Under the pieces are notes generated by a model. That model ran no database searches and was not told the origin of the DNA. It was given only the letters and a program-made list of their open reading frames with translations. A program made the position numbers and the translations under genes. A DNA stretch of 26,384 nt from Candidatus Limnocylindrales bacterium (lineage in GTDB: Bacteria; Chloroflexota; Limnocylindria; Limnocylindrales; CSP1-4): positions 1 to 26,384 of the forward strand of contig JAUSJS010000219.1 in assembly GCA_030647575.1 (NCBI GenBank). Reading direction: 5' to 3'. Of this stretch, positions 7,448 to 15,293 are shown piece by piece (the first letter of the stretch is position 1; every line of letters starts with the position of its first letter).

Positions 7448-7461
7448 AGCGGGCTCGGCGA

Positions 7462-7908
7462 TCAGCGATCGGCGCTGTCCAGCCAGATGGTGAACGGACC
7501 GTCGTTCACCAGCTCGACCTGCATCTCCGCCCCGAAGCGACCTGTGGCGACCCGCACGCCGAACGCTTCGAGGGAGCTGGCGAAGCGCAGCCAGAGGCGT
7601 TCGGCGAGCTCCGGAGGCGCGGCCGTCGTGAAGCCGGGCCGCCGGCCGCGGCGCGTATCGGCATAGAGGGTGAACTGCGAGACGACGAGGGCGGCACCGC
7701 CCGTCTCCAGGAGGGATCGGTTCGTCCGCCCCTCGGCGTCCCGGAAGATGCGCAGCTCGGCGCATCGGCGGGCGAGATCGTCGGCCACCGCCTCCGTATC
7801 GTCGGGCCCGACCCCGAGCAGGATGACCAGGCCCTCGCTGATCGCGCCGACGACCTCACCGTCGACTCGGGCCTCGCCGCGCCGCGCTCGCTGGAGGAGC
7901 GCCCTCAC
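7462..7908 (-). CDS. dtd: D-aminoacyl-tRNA deacylase
   Basis: 148-residue DTD, the usual length, which hydrolyses D-amino acids (and glycine) wrongly attached to tRNA. The two active-site motifs are clear: SQFT at 77-80 (SxQxT family motif, here SQFTLYAD) and NDGPFT at 135-140 with the Gly137-Pro138 pair that screens chirality. The start is GTG 7908 (VRALLQR, matching the family MRALLQR), giving a 4-base GTGA overlap with the rpe stop. It is the last gene of the ileS-to-dtd cluster. Confidence 0.95.
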   Translation of the reverse strand: MRALLQRARRGEARVDGEVVGAISEGLVILLGVGPDDTEAVADDLARRCAELRIFRDAEGRTNRSLLETGGAALVVSQFTLYADTRRGRRPGFTTAAPPELAERLWLRFASSLEAFGVRVATGRFGAEMQVELVNDGPFTIWLDSADR

Positions 7909-8900
7909 GGGTGGCTGGGTGGCGCAATCACCCCACGCTCGCGAATGAACGCCTCGCGCCACGCGGCCGCCTCTCGCTGATAGGCCTCGCGCGCCTCGGC
8001 ATGGCGCTCGATGACGATGGCCTCGACCGTGGCCGGCACGAGGAGGTCGTAGTCGCGCACTCCGTCGGGATTGATCCGGCCATCGCCGCGCAGCATCACC
8101 ACCGGAATACCCCCGGCTTCGATCTCGCTCATGAAGCGGTGGGCGATGTGCTTCGGCAGGGCCGTGCACGTGACCATCCGGTCGCGCGGGATGGGTGGGA
8201 CGCCATTGTTCAGCCCGTACTGGAAGCCCTCATCGGCGAGCGCCTTGATCAGGCGAATCTCGCGGCCCATGTCCCGGCCCTTCGTGAAGAGCGCCGAGCC
8301 GACGACGAGGATGTCGGCGCCGAGGGCGCCGACGAGCTCGGCCGTCTCGCGGTTGACCCCGCCGTCGACATGGACCTCGCCGCCATAGACCTTGTGGCTG
8401 AGCAGGTCACGGGCGGCGAGGAGCTTCTCCCTGGCCACGTCGCGCATGAACGTCTGGCCGCCGAAGCCCGGCTCCACGGTCATGACCGTGACGATGTCGA
8501 GGAGCTCCTGGTAGGGCCGAAGGGCACTGAGCGGGGTCGCCGGGCGGAGGGCCAGCCCGGCCGCACGCCCAGCCGTCCGGATCCGCCGCAGGATCGGCAC
8601 GATCTCCTCTTCGACCTCGACGTGGAAGGTGATCGAGTCGCAGCCGGCGTCGAGGTACTCGTCGAGAGCGCGACCAGGCTCGCTGATCATCAGATGGGCA
8701 TCGAGCGGCAGCCCCGTCCGCTTGCGCAGGTGCTTGATCGTCTTCGCCCCGAAGGTCAGGTTCGGGACGAAGTGGGCATCCATGACGTCGAGGTGAATCC
8801 GGTCGGCACCGGCGGCGTGCAGGCGCCGTACCGCATAGGCGAGGTTGGACAGGTCGGCGTCCAGGATGCTGGCCGCGATCCGGGCTCGCCCGCCGGACAT
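7905..8900 (-). CDS. rpe: Ribulose-phosphate 3-epimerase with extra C-terminal domain
   Basis: 331 residues, against about 220 for normal Rpe, which interconverts ribulose 5-phosphate and xylulose 5-phosphate in the pentose phosphate pathway. Residues 1-225 are a complete TIM barrel: Ser11, metal His36 and catalytic Asp38 in HLDVMDAHFVPN, His69 in DAHLM, EPGFGGQ, Asp179 in VHVDGGVN, and VVGSALF. Residues 226-331 are an extension I do not recognise, with TCTALPKHIAHRFM, GIPVVMLRGDGRINPDG and YDLLVPATVEAIV, then a charged helix. ATG 8900 has GGGGGAG five bases upstream and lies 2 bases after rlmN. The extension overlaps the dtd start by four bases, so it is not a read-through artefact. Confidence 0.93.
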   Translation of the reverse strand: MSGGRARIAASILDADLSNLAYAVRRLHAAGADRIHLDVMDAHFVPNLTFGAKTIKHLRKRTGLPLDAHLMISEPGRALDEYLDAGCDSITFHVEVEEEIVPILRRIRTAGRAAGLALRPATPLSALRPYQELLDIVTVMTVEPGFGGQTFMRDVAREKLLAARDLLSHKVYGGEVHVDGGVNRETAELVGALGADILVVGSALFTKGRDMGREIRLIKALADEGFQYGLNNGVPPIPRDRMVTCTALPKHIAHRFMSEIEAGGIPVVMLRGDGRINPDGVRDYDLLVPATVEAIVIERHAEAREAYQREAAAWREAFIRERGVIAPPSHP

Positions 8901-8902
8901 GG

Positions 8903-10099
8903 TTACTCCCCCACCCCGACGGGTGCCGGGTGGTGGCTGCGCTCACCCAGGAGCGCGGCGGCGCTTTCGGCCACGAGTCGGGCACGGCGCCGAGCGACGG
9001 CCGGTGCCGGTGGTTCGCCAGCGTGCTCGGCGGCCAGCTGGCCGCACGCCGCGCCGACCTCCTGGCCGCGGTTTCGGCGAATGGTCGTCTCGATGCCGGC
9101 GGCCCGCAGCATCGCCGCGAATCGCTCGATGACCGGCATCGGGCTGGCCGTCCACGGGGTGTGTGCGACCGGGTTCATCGGAATCAGGTTGACGTGGGCG
9201 TGATCGCCGCGCAGCAGCTCGACCATCGCCTCGGCATCGGCAGCGGTATCGTTGACGCCCGCGATCATCGTCACTTCGTAGCTGATCCGTCGACCGGTCG
9301 CGCCCGCGTGATCGCGGGCCGCCGCGACGACGTCGGCGACCGGCCAGCGACGATTCAGTGGCACGAGCACGTCGCGCAGCGGGTCGCGGGCGGCATGGAG
9401 CGAGACGGCCAGGGTGAACTGCGGCCCGAGCGCGGTCAGCCGGCGGATGCCGGGCACGACGCCTGACGTCGAGACCGTGATGTGACGCGCGCCCAGTCCG
9501 AAGCGGCGCGGGTCGTTGAGCGCCGCGATGGCCTCCAGCACCCGGTCCAGGTTGAGCAGCGGCTCGCCCATGCCCATGAACACGATGTTGGTCAGGCGGC
9601 GGCCTTCGGCGACGAGCCGGCGCGTGGTGGAGCGGACCTGGTCGACGATCTCGGCGGTCTGGAGGTCGCGACCGAAGCCAAGCTCGCCGGTCGCGCAGAA
9701 GGGGCAACCGACGGCGCAACCGGCCTGGCTCGAGATGCACAGCGTGTACCGCTCGCGTGATCCCGCCCGGGCCGGGTAGTGCATCAGCACCGACTCGATG
9801 AGCGCCCCATCCCCCAGCCGGTGGAGTGCCTTCTCGGTCAGGTCGCCATCGGTCACGCGCAGCTCGGTCTGGGCCAAGGTATCGAAGCGGAACGCCTCGG
9901 CCAGCTGCTGGCGGAGCCCGACCGGCAGCGGGGCGGCGTGCTCGATCGAGACGACGGTGCCACCCCACACGGCATCCCCGATCTGGCGCGCCCGGTAGGC
10001 GGGCTCGCCCCGCTCGGCCAGCCAGGCCACGAGCGCGTCCGGGGCGAGCCCGGAAAGCCCGGGGCGATCCTCGATCGTGGGCGCGATAGCGACATCCAT
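8903..10099 (-). CDS. rlmN: Dual-specificity 23S rRNA/tRNA methyltransferase RlmN
   Basis: 398-residue radical SAM enzyme that methylates C2 of A2503 in 23S rRNA and, in several bacteria, A37 of some tRNAs. The 4Fe-4S motif is Cys128, Cys132, Cys135 (CAVGCPFC). The methyl-carrier Cys352 is in ACGQLAAE, and a further conserved Cys121 is in TLCISSQ. The GMGEPLLN and ISYEVTMIAGVND segments fit the family. ATG 10099 was chosen; the open frame runs 24 codons further into fmt without family content. It lies 10 bases after the fmt stop. No strong ribosome binding site is seen. Confidence 0.96.
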   Translation of the reverse strand: MDVAIAPTIEDRPGLSGLAPDALVAWLAERGEPAYRARQIGDAVWGGTVVSIEHAAPLPVGLRQQLAEAFRFDTLAQTELRVTDGDLTEKALHRLGDGALIESVLMHYPARAGSRERYTLCISSQAGCAVGCPFCATGELGFGRDLQTAEIVDQVRSTTRRLVAEGRRLTNIVFMGMGEPLLNLDRVLEAIAALNDPRRFGLGARHITVSTSGVVPGIRRLTALGPQFTLAVSLHAARDPLRDVLVPLNRRWPVADVVAAARDHAGATGRRISYEVTMIAGVNDTAADAEAMVELLRGDHAHVNLIPMNPVAHTPWTASPMPVIERFAAMLRAAGIETTIRRNRGQEVGAACGQLAAEHAGEPPAPAVARRRARLVAESAAALLGERSHHPAPVGVGE

Positions 10100-10109
10100 G
10101 ACCACGATG

Positions 10110-11078
10110 CTAGCGCAGCGCGACAGTCTGCCCGACCAGGCCTGGCGCACCACGACGGAGCGATGCGGCATCGGTCGCCCGACGCCCCGCCAGCTGGGCC
10201 CGTTTCAGGCGCAGGCGGCCGGACGCGGTCGTCAGGGCCAGGCCAGCATCGTCGGCGACGAGCGTGCCCTGCGTGTCGCCCGGCACGCCGGGCACGGCCT
10301 CGGCTTCACGGACGATCAGCCGGCCCAGGCGCGTGTCCACGAAGCTGCCCGGCCAGGGGACGTGGGCGCGGACCCTGCGCTCGAGTTCCGCGGCCGTCAG
10401 CGCCGGGTCGAGCCGGCCATCTTCGCGGCGGAGTGGTCGGGTCAGGGTCGCCCCTGCCTCGGCCTGCGGCGCCGCGGGCAACGCACCCGCCAGCCAGGCC
10501 CCCAGGCTCCGACGAAGCAGGTTCGCGCCGCGCCGGGCCGCTTCGGCCTCGAGCGTCTCGGTGGTCTCCGTGCCGTCGAGTGCCCAGGTCTCCTGGGCGA
10601 CGATCGGGCCGGTGTCGAGTCCCTCGTCCATTCGGATCAAGGTCACGGCCCCCATCGGATCCCCCGCCACGATCGTGGCGGGGATGGGCGTCGCGCCACG
10701 GTGGCGAGGCAGCGCCGACGGATGGACGTTGAGGATCCCATGCGCGGCGATCGCCAGGACCGACGGAGGGACGATCTGACCGTAGTCCGCGAGCACGCCG
10801 AGATCGGGTTGCAGCGCCGCGATCTCGGCCACCGCATCCGGGGCTCGCAGGCTCGCCGGTTGGAGCAATGGGAGGTCCAGCTCGCGGGCTCGCCGCGCGA
10901 CGGGGACCGGGGTCAGCTCGGCCCGGCGGCCACTCGGGCGATCCGGGGCCGAGACGACGCCGACCAGACGAACCTCGGGTGCGGTGACGAGCGCCTCGAG
11001 GATCGTGACGGCGAACGCGCCGGACCCGAGAAAGAGCGTCCGGACCCGTTCGCCAGACGGGCGGCGATCGGCCTTCAC
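10110..11078 (-). CDS. fmt: Methionyl-tRNA formyltransferase
   Basis: 322-residue enzyme that formylates initiator Met-tRNA using 10-formyltetrahydrofolate. The catalytic triad is visible as Asn117 and His119 in NVHPSALPRHRG and Asp155 in DEGLDTGPI. The N-terminal Rossmann part starts RTLFLGSGAFAV; the C-terminal OB-type domain has AHVPWPGSF. The start is GTG 11078 with a 4-base GTGA overlap with the def stop, the usual def-fmt arrangement. There is no ribosome binding site at a useful distance, so expression probably depends on def translation. Confidence 0.96.
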   Translation of the reverse strand: MKADRRPSGERVRTLFLGSGAFAVTILEALVTAPEVRLVGVVSAPDRPSGRRAELTPVPVARRARELDLPLLQPASLRAPDAVAEIAALQPDLGVLADYGQIVPPSVLAIAAHGILNVHPSALPRHRGATPIPATIVAGDPMGAVTLIRMDEGLDTGPIVAQETWALDGTETTETLEAEAARRGANLLRRSLGAWLAGALPAAPQAEAGATLTRPLRREDGRLDPALTAAELERRVRAHVPWPGSFVDTRLGRLIVREAEAVPGVPGDTQGTLVADDAGLALTTASGRLRLKRAQLAGRRATDAASLRRGAPGLVGQTVALR

Positions 11079-11590
11079 GCCAGCGCCGGCGTGCGCTCCT
11101 CGGCAGCTTCGGTTTCGTCGTCACCGGTGCCGACGGCCATCAGCTCGTCCATCGAATCGAGATAGTCGATATAGAGCTTGCCGTCGAGGTGGTCCAGCTC
11201 GTGCTGGAGGGCACGACCGAGCAGCCCGGATCCCGAGACCTTGATCCGCTTGCCGTGGCGGTCCTGGGCGACGACCCAGACCCGCTCGCGCCGGGTGACA
11301 TACGCCACGTAGCCCGGGATCGACAGGCAGCCTTCGAGGTCGCGATCATCGCCGGTCGCACGCACCATCCGCGGATTCACCAGCTCATAAAGCTGGTTCT
11401 CGACCTCGACGACGCAGGCCTGCATCGCCTCGCCCAGCTGTGGTGCCGCCAGTCCCACGCCGGGAGCGTTGCGCATCGTGTGCGCCAAGTCGTCGAGCAG
11501 GCCGTGCAGGTATTTGCCGAAGCTGTCGACCGGCTTGCCCTTGAGCCGCAGCCGCGGGTCACCGAGCAGGACGATGGGGCGAACGCTCAT
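11075..11590 (-). CDS. def: Peptide deformylase
   Basis: 171-residue metalloenzyme that removes the formyl group from nascent proteins, the partner of fmt. All three motifs are present: GVGLAAPQ at 44-51, EGCLS with metal ligand Cys88, and HELDH with metal ligands His130 and His134 and catalytic Glu131. An acidic tail of about 20 residues follows. The start is ATG 11590, immediately after a TATACT box with 6 bases between, which implies an mRNA that begins at or next to the start codon. A longer frame upstream runs through the preceding gene and has no family content. Confidence 0.97.
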   Translation of the reverse strand: MSVRPIVLLGDPRLRLKGKPVDSFGKYLHGLLDDLAHTMRNAPGVGLAAPQLGEAMQACVVEVENQLYELVNPRMVRATGDDRDLEGCLSIPGYVAYVTRRERVWVVAQDRHGKRIKVSGSGLLGRALQHELDHLDGKLYIDYLDSMDELMAVGTGDDETEAAEERTPALA

Positions 11591-11596
11591 CGGCGG

Positions 11597-11602
11597 AGTA
11601 TA
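11597..11602 (-). promoter_or_regulatory. -10 box for a leaderless def transcript
   Basis: The minus strand reads TATACT (5 of 6 to TATAAT), then CCGCCG, then ATG. RNA would start at about the A of ATG. No -35 and no ribosome binding site are visible. It falls in the 25-base gap after the preceding gene. Confidence 0.55.
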
Positions 11603-11615
11603 GCGGTGGGCCAGC

Positions 11616-12071
11616 TCAGCTCGGCCCGGGCTGGTCGGTCGTCGCCGAACCGCCCCCGACCGGTTCGGCCGGCTCGGTGGCCGGCGTCTCAGCGTTTGCG
11701 CCAGCATCGTCACCCGCCGCGCGTTCGGCCGTGGCAACGGAGGCCCGCAAGTCGGACGCCCATTCGCGCGACTTCGAGGCCAGCTTGCCGCTCGCATCGG
11801 CGGTGACCTCGCCCGCCCGCTTGGCCAGCGGCGCCGCCTTGTCGGCGGCGATCGCGGTCAGCTCGGCGGCTCGGGCCGACAGCTCGCGCACCGTGGGCGC
11901 GGCCCGCTCAGCCAGCTCGTCGACGACGTCGCGAACCGCATCCAGGATGCTCGCCGCGGTCGACGCGGCCGCGCTCCTGGCGGCTTCCGGCGGTGGCGCC
12001 TCGTTCGTCCAGGTGAAGGTTTCGTCCGCCTTCGGCTCGTCCGCCGGCGTCGGGTTCGTCGACTCGGTCAT
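11616..12071 (-). CDS. Hypothetical alanine-rich helical protein
   Basis: 151 residues that I do not recognise. Residues 1-27 are polar and acidic with several Pro. Residues 28-120 are an alanine-rich, amphipathic helical region (ILDAVRDVVDELAERAAP, then VRELSARAAELTAIAADKAA), reminiscent of apolipoprotein-, LEA- or YtxH-like repeats. The tail is disordered and rich in Glu, Pro, Gly and Thr. There is no Cys, no membrane span and no signal peptide. ATG 12071 has GAGGAG six bases upstream, which decides it over an ATG 57 bases earlier. It lies 73 bases after priA and 25 before def, with no family-based link to either. Translation is likely given the strong site. Confidence 0.75.
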   Translation of the reverse strand: MTESTNPTPADEPKADETFTWTNEAPPPEAARSAAASTAASILDAVRDVVDELAERAAPTVRELSARAAELTAIAADKAAPLAKRAGEVTADASGKLASKSREWASDLRASVATAERAAGDDAGANAETPATEPAEPVGGGSATTDQPGPS

Positions 12072-12144
12072 CGTCTGCTCCTCGTGGTGATGGCCGCTAA
12101 TCGTCGCACGTATCGGGCGCGCGGTCATCTGCCGAAGCTACCGA

Positions 12145-14652
12145 TCAGAGGAGCGATTCGGGGTCCACGTCGACGGACCACGGAGCTTCGAGCCCGCCGT
12201 CGAGCAGGGAGACCGGATCCTCGCCGCGCAGGACCACGTTCCAGCGCCAACGATCCGCCCGCCGGGCGATGTACGCCGGTGCGGGCCCGACGACGGCCAC
12301 GACTGCGCCCCGCTCTGCCGCCCGCTCGCGCAGGCGCTGGGCCATGGTCGCGGCCTCTCGCTCGGCGGCCAACGGGTCGGCCAGACCCACGGTCAGCTTG
12401 ACCAGGCGCCCGAACGGCGGCGAACCGAACCGTTCGCGCAGGGCCAGCTCCGCGTCGTAGAACGCCGCCCGTTCGCCGGATGCGGCGGCCAGGATCGCGG
12501 GGTGCTCAGGCTGGTAGGTCTGGACGATCGCCCGACCCGGGCGCATCCCGCGGCCGGCCCGACCGATCGCTTGGACCAGCAGCTGGTAGGTGCGTTCCGC
12601 GGCGCGCTCGTCGGGCAGGTTCAGCGCGACGTCGGACGAGACGACCCCGACCAGGGTGACCGACGGGATGTCCAGGCCCTTGGCGACCAGGCTGGTGCCC
12701 ACGAGCACGTCCAGGCGGCCTTCCGAGAAGGCATCGACGATCCGTTCGGCAGCGCCCCGGTGCTCGACGACATCGCGATCCAGGCGGCCAACGCGAAGCG
12801 CCGGGAATGTCTCCCGGGCCTCGCGCTCCAGGCGCTCCGTCCCGCCGCCGAGATAGCGGATCCGGGGCGAGCCACAGGCCGGGCAGCGTGACGCAACCGG
12901 TGTCGCCCGCCCACAGTGGTGACACCGAAGGGTGGTGCCCGCCTGGTGATAGACGAGCGGCCGCTCGCAGTCCGGGCAGGCCTGGACGTGGCCGCAGTCG
13001 CGACACAGCACCACCGATGCCGTGCCGCGCCGGTTGAGCACGAGGATCGCCTGCTCTCCCGCCGCTGTGTCCAGCGTCCCGAGCGCGCCCGCCAGTGAGC
13101 GCGACAACAGGCCGCGTTGCCCGGCCGCCAGCTCCTCGCGCAGGTCGACCACCTCGACGGCCGGCGGCGCCCCGACCGGTCGCGCCGGCAGGACCACTCG
13201 GTCGTAGTCCCCGGCACGCGCATGACCGACGCTCTCGACGGCCGGCGTGGCCGAACCCAGCACGATGGCCGCCTCGGCCAAGGCTGCAAGCCTGATGGCG
13301 GTGTCACGGGCCTGGAGCCGCGGCGTTCGATCGCTCTTGTACGCCGCGTCGTGTTCCTCGTCGACGATGATCAGGCCGATGTCGCTGAGCGGGGCGACGA
13401 CCGCCAGGCGCGTCCCGACGACGATGTCTACATCGCCGGCGCGGATCCGCCGCCACTCGTCGGCACGCTCCCCTTCCCCGAGGCCGGAGTGGACGAGCGC
13501 GACCCGTGCGTCGAGGTCCGCCCTGAGCCGATCGACGAGCGGGAGCGCAAGCGCGATCTCCGGCACGAGCACGAGCGCCGGTCGGCCGGCCTCGAGCGCG
13601 AGGGCGATGGCTTCGACGTAGATCGCGGTCTTGCCGCCACCCGTCACTCCGTCGAGCAGGAGCGGCCGCGGGTCGCGGGCCGCGATCGCGGCGCCGATCC
13701 GCTCGACGGCGTCGGCCTGGGCAGGCAGGAGTTCGCTCGTGGCTGGGCGGCCGCCACGCCGACCGGCGGGCCGGGCAGCCAGCGGGCGCCGTGGCCGTTC
13801 ACGGACCTCGGCCTCCACCAGGCCGCGCCGGACGAGCCCGGCGACCGCGGTCGGCCCGTGGCGTCCGGCAAGGTCCGCCGCGGGCAGTTCATTGGTCGCG
13901 GCCGCAGCGAGTTCCGCCAGGAGGTCGACCTGGCGCGGGCCGAGCGGACGCCCGGGCGGACGTTTCCCTGCCTCGACGGTCGCCGCCGCCGCCCGACCCT
14001 CCTCGCGCAATCGGATCCAGCGCTCGTATCTCGGTCCGGCGCCCGCCGTGAGCAGCGTCCAGCCGAGGCTGACCCGGCCCTCCGACTCCAGCGAGCGGAG
14101 GCGTCGCACGAGACCGGCTCGGCCGTCCGGCCCGGCCAGATCCCGGACTGGCCGCGGGCCACGCTCCAGCTGGGAGAGTAGATCGGCGATGGCTCCGTGC
14201 GTGGCCACGTCCTCGGTCGCCGACGTTCCACCGGGCGCGACCTCCGCGACGAGCTCGAGTCGCTCGAGCAGGCCGGGCGGCAGCATCGCCCGCAGCACAA
14301 GGGCCGGCGGCGCCAGGTAGTGCGCCGCGATCCCCGCCGCGAGGGCGAGGGTCAGCCGCGGCAGGAGCGGCCCGTCTGCTCTAACGCGATCGACAATTGG
14401 CTTCCCCCCGGTCGCCGGCAGGACGGTCGCCTCGGCCACGACGATCCCGAGCGCCTGCCGGCGACCGAATTCGACGAGGACTGCCTCGCCCGGTTCGAGG
14501 TCTCGAAGCGCCTCCGGGACGAGGTAGGTATAGGTCCGGTCGCCGCCGCGGCCGGCTGCATCCACCGCGACCTCGACCGCCCGGACCGCCTGGCCCGTCG
14601 TCTCCGGGTCGAGCAGCGATGCACCGAGCTGCAGCGCGTCGGGCAAGGTCAA
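12145..14652 (-). CDS. priA: Primosomal protein N' (replication restart helicase)
   Basis: 835-residue SF2 helicase that reloads the replisome at repaired or stalled forks. The 3'-DNA-binding domain starts near VRAVEVAVD and TYTYLVP (23-46). Walker A is GVTGGGKT at 335-342, motif II DEEH at 431-434, then LGSATPAVES. Eight zinc-binding Cys follow at 550, 553, 559, 562, 577, 580, 590 and 593. Motif VI is QAIGRAGRG. The start is TTG 14652, with a 4-base TTGA overlap with gmk; no ATG is available near the family start, and the first 22 residues are not conserved in type, so an internal GTG near residue 30 cannot be fully excluded. Confidence 0.96.
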   Translation of the reverse strand: MTLPDALQLGASLLDPETTGQAVRAVEVAVDAAGRGGDRTYTYLVPEALRDLEPGEAVLVEFGRRQALGIVVAEATVLPATGGKPIVDRVRADGPLLPRLTLALAAGIAAHYLAPPALVLRAMLPPGLLERLELVAEVAPGGTSATEDVATHGAIADLLSQLERGPRPVRDLAGPDGRAGLVRRLRSLESEGRVSLGWTLLTAGAGPRYERWIRLREEGRAAAATVEAGKRPPGRPLGPRQVDLLAELAAAATNELPAADLAGRHGPTAVAGLVRRGLVEAEVRERPRRPLAARPAGRRGGRPATSELLPAQADAVERIGAAIAARDPRPLLLDGVTGGGKTAIYVEAIALALEAGRPALVLVPEIALALPLVDRLRADLDARVALVHSGLGEGERADEWRRIRAGDVDIVVGTRLAVVAPLSDIGLIIVDEEHDAAYKSDRTPRLQARDTAIRLAALAEAAIVLGSATPAVESVGHARAGDYDRVVLPARPVGAPPAVEVVDLREELAAGQRGLLSRSLAGALGTLDTAAGEQAILVLNRRGTASVVLCRDCGHVQACPDCERPLVYHQAGTTLRCHHCGRATPVASRCPACGSPRIRYLGGGTERLEREARETFPALRVGRLDRDVVEHRGAAERIVDAFSEGRLDVLVGTSLVAKGLDIPSVTLVGVVSSDVALNLPDERAAERTYQLLVQAIGRAGRGMRPGRAIVQTYQPEHPAILAAASGERAAFYDAELALRERFGSPPFGRLVKLTVGLADPLAAEREAATMAQRLRERAAERGAVVAVVGPAPAYIARRADRWRWNVVLRGEDPVSLLDGGLEAPWSVDVDPESLL

Positions 14653-15293
14653 GGCGACCGGGAGTAGACCTCGACCCGCCGGTCGGGGTGCTCGCGATGC
14701 TCCTCGGCAATGATCTCGTCGATCCTTTCCGCCGTCCGCTTGACCTGGCCGGTCTCGTTCGTGACGACGTAGTCGTAGTCCTCCTGGCGCGCAAGCTCGA
14801 TGGCGGCGTTGCGCTGACGCAGCTCGAGCTCATCGGCGGTCTCGGTCGCGCGACTCCGAAGCCGCTGGAAGAGGTCTTCGAGCGACGGCGGGATGAGGAA
14901 GATGAGGAGCGCGCCAGGAACCTTCTCCTTTACGACCTGGGCGCCCTGGACGTCGATCTTCAGGATCACATCGCGGCCCGCGGCGAGCGCCTCACGTACC
15001 TGTCGACGCGGCGTGCCGTACCAGTTGCCGTGGACTTCGTTCGCCTCGAGGAACTCGCCGGCGGCCCGCTGGGCGGCGAACGTCTCGCGGTCGATGAAGT
15101 GGTAATCGACCCGGTCCGCCTCACCCGGGCGCATCGCCCGCGTCGTGCAGGTCACGACGTAGTGGTAGTCGGGATCATGCGGCCGCAGCTTGAGGGCATC
15201 GATGATCGTGTCCTTGCCGACCCCACTGGGCCCCGAAATGATGACGAGCATCGCGCCGTTCCGCGCGTCCAGCTCCTCGATCGACTCGGTCAC
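14649..15293 (-). CDS. gmk: Guanylate kinase
   Basis: 214-residue kinase converting GMP to GDP with ATP. The P-loop is GPSGVGKD at 21-28 (commonly GPSGAGKS). The GMP-binding region follows with TTRAMRPGEADRVDYHFI, and later IDVQGAQVV and the LID-type segment LRSRATETADELELR. The start chosen is GTG 15293, which overlaps the rluD stop by 4 bases and has GAGG about 8 bases upstream; ATG 15251, fourteen codons later at MLVIISGPSG, is the alternative. It ends overlapping priA by 4 bases. Confidence 0.96.
   Translation of the reverse strand: MTESIEELDARNGAMLVIISGPSGVGKDTIIDALKLRPHDPDYHYVVTCTTRAMRPGEADRVDYHFIDRETFAAQRAAGEFLEANEVHGNWYGTPRRQVREALAAGRDVILKIDVQGAQVVKEKVPGALLIFLIPPSLEDLFQRLRSRATETADELELRQRNAAIELARQEDYDYVVTNETGQVKRTAERIDEIIAEEHREHPDRRVEVYSRSP

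Larger units (their letters stand above)
6991..7461. other. Gene-free region between rpmB and dtd
   Basis: About 470 bases between two convergent genes with no reading frame that looks like a protein family and no ribosome binding site. It contains an 11-base direct repeat (7117-7148), a 5-bp stem with a 7-base loop (TTGGT 7161-7165 / ACCAA 7173-7177), a 9-bp inverted repeat of tRNA size (7199-7270), and a 6-bp hairpin just downstream of dtd (7432-7447). The stretch 7150-7200 is less GC-rich than its surroundings. It could be the decayed remains of a gene or tRNA; I cannot decide. Confidence 0.6.
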
